DNA of 64,000 nucleotides from the NCBI GenBank assembly GCA_013115135.1, contig JABANP010000012.1:1-64000 (forward strand), read 5' to 3'. This stretch comes from Perkinsus olseni. Taxonomy: Eukaryota > Perkinsozoa > Perkinsida > Perkinsidae. A program made the position numbers and the translations under genes. The notes beneath the pieces were generated by a model. The model saw only the letters and a program-made list of their open reading frames with translations, was not told the DNA's origin and made no database searches. Positions 56,264-64,000 of the stretch are shown here, piece after piece. The first letter of the stretch is position 1. Every line of letters starts with the position of its first letter.

Positions 56264-59200
56264 ATGACCAGCCCGGGTGAGCAGTCCAAGGCTCCTCCTC
56301 TTCGGATCATCACCGGGGCTGTCGGTAGGTGTTTCAGTGATGAGCACTGAGGAGAAGATGGAGCGGTTGGCTAATAAGTATCTTAAACTGCGGGCGCAAT
56401 ATGGTAGCACGGGAGATCGATTTTTGTGGCGCAGTGCCGAAAACTGAGGGAGAAATAGAAATGGCTGTGCAATAGAAATTACCCGTAGATTCAGAATAGG
56501 TAATTATTTCTGTTTTATTGTCGAGCATGACAGCCAAAAATCGATTATGCATTTTCTCGTACTCCGTGCACGCCCGTGCTGAAGCTCAGCCGGACAGTCA
56601 ATCTGGTGAGGGATTGACCATTGGCGAGTAATGGGGTCGGGGTGGCTGTATTAATGTCTTACCGAGCGGCTCATTGGTCTGAGGCCGGCGGCAGCCTAAG
56701 GTTCTCGACCGTAGATACGCTGAAAGAGAAACTACGCCGACTCTCAAAGAGAGAAACGGGAACTTCAGAAACAGTTGTCGTCAAAGACGAACGGCGCAGT
56801 AGGTGATATCATGCGAGAGGAGCTCAGGGAGCCGCGCCTTAGGAATATTCGTCCGGGAACGCTGGCTCGACCAGTCCGTCAGAGGTCGTGGATGAGCCTG
56901 AGGGTAGCTGGCCATTGTCGGGCAAATGGGTATGGGTATTTGCATCGCTCCGCTCAGAAGCGTCTATTTCGCACTATAAAGAACGCATACGGGAGCTGGA
57001 GGATAAACTGAGGAGTTTGGAGGAGAAGGAATAATCAGCCGAAGCCCTCTCCTACCACCTCAGTGCTGGGCTTTGGTGCTATGAAGGTCGGCTGAGCTGC
57101 GACAGAGAGCTTTGCCGAGGTCGAATGAATTCCAGGGTTTGCTGGGCCCCACTGGTGCCTTGGGAATGGGCAATGGTAGGGACCATCAGGACGCCCAGGA
57201 TCGGATGAAGGAACTAGAAGCGACTGTGGAGGAGTTACAGACCAGAGTGGAAGTTGTCAACGACGACTGCAAGGTAATAGTGGGGAGAGGATTGCCACCT
57301 TCGACCGATAGTAGTGAGGCGATGAACGGCCTAGTAACACCGCAACGTCGACCCCCAGGGCCTGCACGTGAGCTCAGGGAGCTGGTCCGTCGCTTTCTGC
57401 ATCGCCCTTTTTCTTGCTTCGGATGGCTGATGCAATGCTCGTTCGGGTTAACTCTGTGCTTGGTTCGTTGGGGGAAGGAGCAAGGAGAAACTCGCTGAAA
57501 AAATCTGCGGATAAAAATTGATGTGACGACTCGTTTGTAGGGAGGAAGTTGCTAGGCTGAATGGTTCGGTGAGTGCGCGGTCAGGGCTCGGGACTTGGCC
57601 GCCACCGGGGTGTCCGATCGCTGTGTTGCTGCAGAGGCTGCAGGATGAGCTAGCGTCCGTGAGTCGAGAACGGGACGACCTGCTGGCCAGGACAGAGGAG
57701 CTGACACGGGAGAGGGAGAAAGAGGCGGCGCTATTGCGGGAGTAGGACGGTCAGGCTCGACTCGGCTTTCTATGGTCGCGTGGTCAGCTTACGCACGTCC
57801 TCGGAGTCTGCGAGTAGACGCATATGCGTGTTGCAGGAGGAGAAGGAGAAGCTGGGGAAAGAACTGTTGGCTGCAGAAGGTGAGGGGGAAGGGATACGGT
57901 CGGGCTACCATTGGCATTCTCCCTGTTCGATAGAGTGTTTCTGGGACTCAGAATCGACTCTGGAATTGTTTTTTACGCGTAAAATGCGTTTCCAGATTTT
58001 ATCCTGAGTTTCAGATTTGGCTTAGTGATCCTACTATCTTACTCGCAGCTCAACTCCATCACCACACGTTAGCTTTTTGCCGTCGAGCTCGACTGAGTCT
58101 TTGTACTGGGACCAGCCCAATAGTTATCTTGGCAAGCAGACGTGAATCGTGCACACCCGACATGGCTGCCGTTTCGTCCAACTCGGCGCGGTGTTTTTAT
58201 TACTTTTACAGGCATGGTGTCCTCTCTGGAAGCGGAGAAGGGGGCACTCGAGAGCTCCAACGAAGCACTGAGGCAAAGGATAGCGGCTGTTGAGGGCGAG
58301 CTGGTAGACTGCTGATCCATGACGAATGAGCTCGTGTTACCGACGGCGCTTGCCTCAGACAGGGAGCCTCGGAGGCAAGGGATCGCGTTGCAAAGAAGTC
58401 TCAGTTTCTGTTGCTTCTGTGACGAGCCGGTAGGGTCACCCTACTAGGGTGTGTGTTCTGATTACAGTAAAGTGAGGAGTTCTCCTGTTAGGCACCCGAT
58501 GCGCAGCGTAGCGACGGAAACGATTCCGCGGGACACCTCCTCTCTGAGTTCAGTGAAGGATTTGGTGGACTTGGCGGAACTTTCTTCGCGGCAGCGGCAT
58601 ACGCAAGCTCTCACGGACGAGTCGGCCTCGCGAGCCCCGACAGACCCAGGCGACCACCGGGACTTGTGGACGGTAGGATGCTGCTGTTGGGGTATGGAGT
58701 AGAGTAGAGTGGGGAGATCGTTATTTGGATTGAATTACTCCAGAGCTGGGGAAACTCAAGGGAAGGCAAGATGAGCAAGACTGAACTTGTTCAGGCCTCA
58801 GCACCTCGAAGTCCCTATTCTTTCCAAGGGCTTACGAGCTCACCCTCGTATGGAGGTGCGATGAAGTTACGAGCGGACTTGGTGTCACCGCCGGACAATC
58901 AGGGTGCAGTGACGGTGAAGCTGTCATCGTCCTCATCAGCAGAGTAAGTAGAGCCGTAGGCGGTGGGATTGAATGTTCGCGCAAGGGCTGCGAAAAGTCG
59001 CTACCCGGATTTGAACCGGGGTTGTCACGGCCACAACGTGACGTCCTAACCACTAGACGATAGCGACTTAGATTTCGTGTAACTGGGACCTACTCGAGCT
59101 ACCTCTACAGGTTTTTTCACCCTACTGACTCCGCTGTCTTCCCTCAGGGCGATTTCTCCTCGGGGATCGACCTTGTGCATGCTGGTTGAGGCCCTCCGGC

Positions 59201-59956
59201 AAGAAATACACCAAGCCAACGCCAAGTGGGCTGCCCAACGAATCTTGTCAATATCCGATTACAGATTTTCTCAGGCATTTGATATTGGTATCAGAAATAG
59301 CTCTGTCAGCGTCACACCTTTCGACGGTCTCGGAGGACCGAGATGTTGCGGTGGGTGGATACCCTCCGCAGAGCAGCCACCGCTCACGGTATCTTCAGGT
59401 AAACGAGGCCCGGGCTCTCCGTGCAGCGCTTGAGGAGGTTGAGTTGGAGCTCTCGACGACTAAGATGAGGTCAGCTAAAGGGCACCGGCGTGTCACTCAT
59501 ATCCGCCAATTCGTGTCCATGTCTAAGCAGCCTTTACTGAAAGTAGGCTGCTGGATAGGAACTGAGTCGTATTTTATTGCGGCACTTGTCGCAATCGTTG
59601 CTCACATGATGTTGCTTCGGTTCAATGTTTAAGACACCTAGTGTCCCCCCACGCTGGTAGGGTAAGAGGACTTCTCTCGATAGTTACGATGAGCAGCTCG
59701 GGGCGCACTTACGGACCACCTCTGCCAAATGCAGCAACTGGTCGGAAGAGAAGGAGGGACTTGTGAATCAAACGCTCGAGCACAGGGTCCGCCGCCGCTC
59801 TGTCGTCGACGTCTTGCAACATCTTTCTCCGTGTAGATATACTGTGGGCGATGTGGCTGCTGGAACCAGCTGAAATCCCTCGTCAGCGGTGGTGGGCAAT
59901 GCAGTCTCTGTGGGCGGCCGAGTGCTGGTCCTTGGCTGGGTCGAGGAACCTCCTGA
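56264..59956 (+). CDS. PPP1R21-like coiled-coil protein (KLRAQ and TTKRSYEDQ domains) with C-terminal zinc ribbon
   Basis: The start is ATG 56264 (exon 1 of 13 nt, intron 56277-56337), then EEKMERLANKYLKLRAQY, the KLRAQ signature. Many small exons encode coiled coil: DTLKEKLRRLSKRE (56.7 kb), YKERIRELEDKLRSLEEKE (57.0 kb), MKELEATVEELQTRVE (57.2 kb), RERDDLLARTEELTRERE (57.7 kb) and VSSLEAEKGALESSNEALRQR (58.2 kb). After LVEALRQEIHQANAKWAAQR (59.2 kb) comes ALEEVELELSTTKM, then SYDEQLG and DHLCQMQQL, the TTKRSYEDQ signature. The last exon reads YCGRCGCWNQL...CSLCGRP, two CxxC pairs. Animal PPP1R21 acts in early-endosome traffic; a similar role is inferred. Between SYDEQLG and DHLC (about 59703-59712) the frame jumps by two bases, a possible error or mutation. 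Internal exon limits are approximate. Confidence 0.78.
56405..56556. repeat. Large imperfect hairpin in intron 2 of the PPP1R21-like gene
   Basis: ATCGATTTTTG...GGC near 56418 pairs with GCCAAAAATCGAT near 56532. Inside it, AGAAATTACC pairs with GGTAATTATTTCT. About 130 bases could fold back on themselves. The GATCGATTTT word is also present in element b. Confidence 0.65.
57944..58014. repeat. Intronic MITE-like element c
   Basis: GGGACTCAGAATCGACTCTGG at the start and TCCTGAGTTTCAG at the end, with centre TTTTTTACGCGTAAAATGCG. Like element b, it finishes in a sequence that can serve as a splice acceptor. Confidence 0.7.
58996..59067 (-). tRNA. tRNA-His (GUG)
   Basis: The minus strand folds as a complete cloverleaf: acceptor GTCGCTA/TAGCGAC, D-arm TCTAGTGGTTAGGA, anticodon arm CACG-TTGTGGC-CGTG with anticodon GTG, and T-arm CCCGG-TTCAAAT-CCGGG. 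A TTTT terminator follows at once. There is no intron. The base at the discriminator position reads T rather than the A usual in eukaryotic tRNA-His. The gene lies inside an intron (58944-59147) of the PPP1R21-like gene on the opposite strand. Confidence 0.95.
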
Positions 59957-59959
59957 CGC

Positions 59960-61900
59960 TGTCGCCGATGAAGAAACTGCGTCGCAGCCGAATCAGTCGC
60001 CCTGACGTCGATGCTGTCTGTCTCTGACTTTCCGAAATCATTTTCTATTCCATTATCAGTGAACCATGCTCTACGGCGTGTATCAGGTACCAATGGTACA
60101 GTAAAATTGAATCCTCATGGCTGCGCCTGTTGCGTCCAGTGCTGAGGCTTGTGATTCCCTTCGGTGACGAGGCATCGCTGAGCTTCGTAGGCCATACATG
60201 GCATCATGAACGACAGCGCCGCCGGCTCGGTCAGTTGTGGGTGATCATCCAGCTCGTGTATGTATCAGTGGACACAGCCGCGTTGCCGGAGGGCACGGAT
60301 CCCACTTCGCAGTCTTTCGACCCTTCTAGACTGGAAGTTCCAGTGGTTCTGGTAGAGCCATGCACATGTCCGAGATGCTGTTAAGTTACGGTTACTGTTT
60401 CAGAAATACTGGGAAGGATCACTGCGAAGCGTTGCCTGCTCTTCACTAGTCTATTCAGTGCATGGGGCCTTTCGTACTACCTCTACCATCACCACTACCA
60501 ACAATACTATCTATACCGTGATGAGATCGCAGACATCATCGACGCTTTTTGGGGCCATATCGTTTGTATCCAACGACGCCACGCAGTTGGTTTTACTATC
60601 AACTATGCCTCTTCGTGACCTGCGTGACTGTTCAACACAACATAAGGCGTTGGAAGGCTCCTAGTTCTTCGGCTTGTGTTGCTTACACTAGCACGCAGAC
60701 GCACAGTGATGCAAGTTGCGTCGTTCATGGTAAGGTCTTGTTCCCCTTTCGTACAGATCCGTAATGTTGGGGATATGCCGCCTTGGACTGAACTCTGTGC
60801 CATCAAGGTTTTCAGAAAAGAGTCAACTTGAAGCTGTATAAGTCGGGACTAGGAAAAATTTAGTGATCGGACTATTTAACTCATCTTCCTGAGCAGATAT
60901 AGCGTTAGCGCGCATAACCAGGTTCCTACGTGGAGCGAGGTGGCGCAGAAGACCCGTTGGCTACACGAAGGCATCGGAGAAATACCTGGGACTCTCCTTT
61001 TATAGACCGCTTCGATAGGGTCGACTAGTAAAATGGCCACTGCCCTGCCCGGGCAAACGCGCGTGCACCACAGTAGCACACGAACAAATTGAGTGTTGAA
61101 GGGGACAAAATTATGTCATGTCACCACCGTCGTACAAGCGATGCCCAAGCAAGATCATCCTTAACAGAGTGCTGATCATTGGTTAGCCGTAACTCTCAAG
61201 AGCCATGTTCTATTACCGGCAAGGAATATTAGGCGAAGGAAGAGCGAGAAAGTTACAGACGGTAACTTACAGTCCATTCGAAGAGCGTCCTCAGCCTTAG
61301 CTGATCGAACCCCTCTAGTGTGAGTATTGAAACGGGACAGGGTTCAATAATTGAAAAAAAACTTGTCGGGCTTTCGGGTGGTGTGAGCTTGACAGGGCAG
61401 CCCTCAATCCTCAGCGAGAAAACCGGTTTTTATTGTTTTCCTGGCTTCACACGTTAATTTCCGCGTGTTTCCGCGCTCATCAATTTCATGCATTTCTCCG
61501 CAGCCCAGACCTATCGTAATATTAATCCCGCTGACTGAACACATCGGTAAGAGTCTAACTAAGCCGTCACCGGCGTTGGACGATGGAACCGCTGATCAAT
61601 GATAAATTCCAAGAGACAGAAGCCGGGTGTTGTAGCAGGGACACACACGCGTGCTGCACGCGTGTGAGTGTCTGCGTGCGCCCATGCGGCGCGTGCCTCG
61701 ACCCGGCTAACTTTTCGGCGTTCTCTCCGCGCTATTGAGTGTCGCGCGATGAACATCGGTGTCTTTTACTTCATGGCACTGGGTACCCAGATCAGCGAGG
61801 CTGGCTTCCCTGGCTATGAATATTACTGTAGTCACTAAAGGGAGACCGAGGGGTTCCTCTGGACTCTCCGTTTCCCCCGTGAGCCAGAATACTTGAGGTA
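59960..61900. other. Spacer; weak ORFs only
   Basis: A plus-strand frame at 60130-60384 ends ...PVVLVEPCTCPRCC and could be an exon, but has no partner I can support. Dispersed repeat copy 3 lies at 61533-61590 and a perfect 10-3-10 palindrome (CACACGCGTG-CTG-CACGCGTGTG) at 61644-61666. Confidence 0.4.
61533..61590. repeat. Dispersed repeat copy 3
   Basis: CTGAACACATCGGT, GTCTAACTAAGCCGT and CGGCGTTGGAC are in the same order as at 4983 and 1046. Confidence 0.5.
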
Positions 61901-61904
61901 CACC

Positions 61905-62156
61905 ATGAGCATTACAACTTTGGTGAATGGTAAGCAAGTCGCTGCCTATGCTATCCCCATCTCTGCTGACGATCGCCGTGAAGGATTGTACGTTAAGGTC
62001 GAAGTGGACTCTGAGAATTTCGCAGAATTTGCCAAAGCTCTTTCCTTGAACGTGGACGGGTGGAAGCTTCTGCCCTACGACCAACGGACTGACACTATCA
62101 CGATCGACCCGTATGGTAGACAAGAGTACGATTTGAACCCTAAGCTATGCAGGTGA
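61905..62156 (+). CDS. Small hypothetical protein or last exon
   Basis: ATG at 61905 opens an 83-codon frame: MSITTLVNGKQVAAYAIPIS, then EGLYVKVEVDSENFAEFAKALSLNVDGW and DTITIDPYGRQEYDLNP. The alternation of hydrophobic and polar residues suggests a small folded beta/alpha domain. An overlapping minus-strand frame of 138 codons is less protein-like. It may be the final exon of a gene whose earlier exons I cannot see; no family is recognised. The stretch 62160-63130 that follows shows nothing I can support. Confidence 0.45.
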   Translation: MSITTLVNGKQVAAYAIPISADDRREGLYVKVEVDSENFAEFAKALSLNVDGWKLLPYDQRTDTITIDPYGRQEYDLNPKLCR

Positions 62157-63136
62157 TGATGACCAGGTCATGAACCAGGTCCGGTCTCCCGCGGTATTCT
62201 TTGATCTTCATTATTTATTGAAGTAACGAAACTTGTTATTCGTTATACTTTTTAAGTAACTAGTAGCACGAGTCCATTTACTGAGCGGTCCAGCCTTGCC
62301 AGGGCCAATGTCTTGAGATAGGTAGTATAACTATGGTGCTATAGCATAGTAGTCAGAAGAGACTTGCGTTTGAAGGCCGTAGGAGAATGTTGGCGATTAT
62401 TATCAGGCCCTCGATACTTCTGCAAGATGCATAGTACCAAACTCGTCACAGCAAAGTGAGAACTCGTTACTCTTCGGACTCGCCACAGCAGTGCCAAGTT
62501 GACCCTACCGATATTCTTGAGACTAATTCGGTCACCCTTTTCGGTCCATTCCATACCACAAATCCTCTTACCATTGATATAACACCACCACTCAGAGTGC
62601 GACTTGACAGAGGAAATAATAACCATTTGAGCAAGAATAGAGAAACAATGCATCGCTAGCAGTGGGTAATGTATCGGGACGCACTGTGTCCGAAGCAGGT
62701 CGTACAGCACGCAGTTATTAGGCGATAATACTGATCAACTTCGCCGTCGTGCGATTTTCAGCATCTTTAGTGCACAGGCAACGCCCTATGGCAGTCATAC
62801 TCTAGCGCTTGTCTTTTTTATGGTGGTAGCAACGCAGTCATTTCTGCACCCCGTTGATGATGCGCAGGGACTGTGCCACAGTCCTTTGAAATTTTGTCCT
62901 CGGTGGAAGCAATGCTGAATCAGCACGCTCAGCTCTCCTCTCTCTTCCTGGAGTACCAGAAGCTCATGATGACGACGAGGGTACCTCACCTTTCTGACCT
63001 GTTTTTTCATCTTTAAATGCTTGAGGAAATCAAAATCCTTTCAGCGAGTCGGGGACGGGCCGAGGAAGCTGCCCCTCAGGGTGTAGAGCTGTAGAGATCC
63101 GCTGCACGTCATTGCCATTATCATTGTCAGTTCTCA

Positions 63137-64000
63137 ATGCTTGTCCTGCTAGTAAATGCCTTACTCCCAACACTATGGGCCTTCCAGTGCTTCAGCGAAT
63201 ACGAGTTCTCTTGGCACGACCCATCAGGCAACCTTCATATCAACCTGTTCAGCGTCTCCCACTATCAGATGAAACTGTGGTCGTTCTTCACAAGACAGAC
63301 GCCCCGGCCGCCGCTGTTGGAAGCCTACTTCGTAGCTAAGCTGAACCCGCAGTTCAAGGCACAGTTTGAGGAGGAGTGCCCAGCGACACTCGTCATGTCC
63401 CACGCCCTCATCGCCCTCGATATGGCCAGCACTGGAGACTTTGACAAAGCCGCAGTCCACTTTGATTACGCTATGCACTACTACGGAGCTGCAACGCCTG
63501 TTCATCAGCACATTATTCTGCACGCGTGGCCGATCAACATCAGCAGCGCAGAGCTATCCAAAGCGATGCTTCTGCGGGATGACGTCGTTTCCCGACATCA
63601 GAGTCGATTTTATCGTCCACGCGACTTCGACGAGTGACCCTTTGGAGAGCTTAATTGCTCATCTGCAACGCTACTTACAGCATGGGGATAGACTGCTTCT
63701 AGGCGGCCATCATGACGTTGGAATCGAGCATGTCAGGGACATGTTCGCCGAGGTTCTCCTCGTGAATTCCGAGCACTACTGCGAGACCTACCTAGAAGGA
63801 TCGTCCAAGTGGAATATGACGACTAACGTGAAGGTGTACATCAACTTGGATGAGACCATTTCCCTTCCTCTCATCATCAAATTGCTGCAGACAGACCATC
63901 GGTACTTGCCGGTTTTCCTTCCGTTCGGCAGAACTAGGCCGTCAGTGTCAACTTTCGGCGCCCCCGAGGAACACGTTGGCACTTCTTTCCTCTTGACGAA
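63137..64000 (+). CDS. Secreted or lumenal protein of unknown family, runs off the window, apparent frameshift
   Basis: ATG 63137 begins a signal peptide (MLVLLVNALLPTLWAFQ). Then come YEFSWHDPSGNLHINLFSVS, HYQMKLWSFFTRQTP, LEAYFVAKLNPQFKAQF, LVMSHALIALDMA and FDKAAVHFDYAMHYYG. The frame stops at 63637. An overlapping frame picks up at about 63586 (FPDIRVDFIVHATS) and stays open to the end of the window (HLQRYLQHGDRLLLGGHHDVG, YINLDETISLPLII, RYLPVFLPFGR). No splice pair fits the overlap. One extra base near 63584-63587 would explain it, either mutation or sequencing error. The strongly continuous protein character on both sides argues for a single gene. The LLLGGHHDVG segment hints at an alpha/beta enzyme but is not enough for a call. 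Confidence 0.65.

Overview
The window is nuclear DNA of a unicellular eukaryote. Protein-coding genes are broken by many short GT-AG introns (mostly 26-110 nt), spacers are short, base composition is near 50% GC, and the mobile DNA is eukaryotic: a Pao/BEL LTR retrotransposon, a MULE with a FLYWCH finger, a hAT element and short retroposons with 11-bp target duplications. The folate/biopterin (BT1) transporter and the compact, intron-rich gene style suggest an alveolate, most plausibly a Perkinsus-like protist. That placement is inference; no rRNA or spliced-leader RNA gene is present to settle it.

Layout. 0-8.3 kb: a multi-exon glycerophosphodiester phosphodiesterase (minus), a repeat-rich spacer, and an intronless BT1 transporter (minus). 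8.3-10.8 kb: a spacer packed with hairpins. 10.8-18.8 kb: a Pao-type retrotransposon between two nearly identical 525-bp LTRs. It lies on the minus strand and holds a gag-like ORF and a truncated, frameshifted pol, with a MULE and a 15-bp-period minisatellite between them. 21.7-25.2 kb: three tandem paralogous genes with the same 3-exon structure, each predicted to encode a secreted protein of an unrecognised family. 25.3-27.5 kb: spacer with strong palindromes. 28.0-29.4 kb: hAT transposase. 30.9-31.4 and 46.0-46.4 kb: two copies of one retroposon. 31.4-36.5 kb: more hairpins and weakly supported exons. 36.9-45.8 kb: three tandem copies of a 12-exon CDP-alcohol phosphotransferase (ethanolamine/choline phosphotransferase), two intact and one frameshifted. 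47.2-49.8 kb: an RRM RNA-binding protein. 50.4-53.2 kb: a TBC-domain Rab GAP (minus). 54.7-56.2 kb: a SAP-domain THO1/SARNP-like protein. 56.3-60.0 kb: a KLRAQ/TTKRSYEDQ (PPP1R21-like) coiled-coil protein with an antisense tRNA-His gene in one intron. 61.9 kb: a small hypothetical protein. 63.1 kb to the end: a secreted-protein gene running off the window.

Two genes act on phospholipid head groups: GDPD degrades glycerophosphodiesters and the phosphotransferases make phosphatidylethanolamine/choline from diacylglycerol. The TBC and PPP1R21-like genes belong to endomembrane traffic, and the SARNP-like and RRM genes to mRNA handling. Nothing suggests co-regulation as an operon.

The most unusual signals are (i) an excess of perfect short palindromes with a spacer of exactly one nucleotide, two palindromes being private to single copies of the recently triplicated gene; (ii) the secreted paralog array; (iii) introns of 26 and 29 nt; and (iv) short related inverted-repeat elements inside introns of two neighbouring genes. 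Exon coordinates were read by eye from splice signals and frame continuity.
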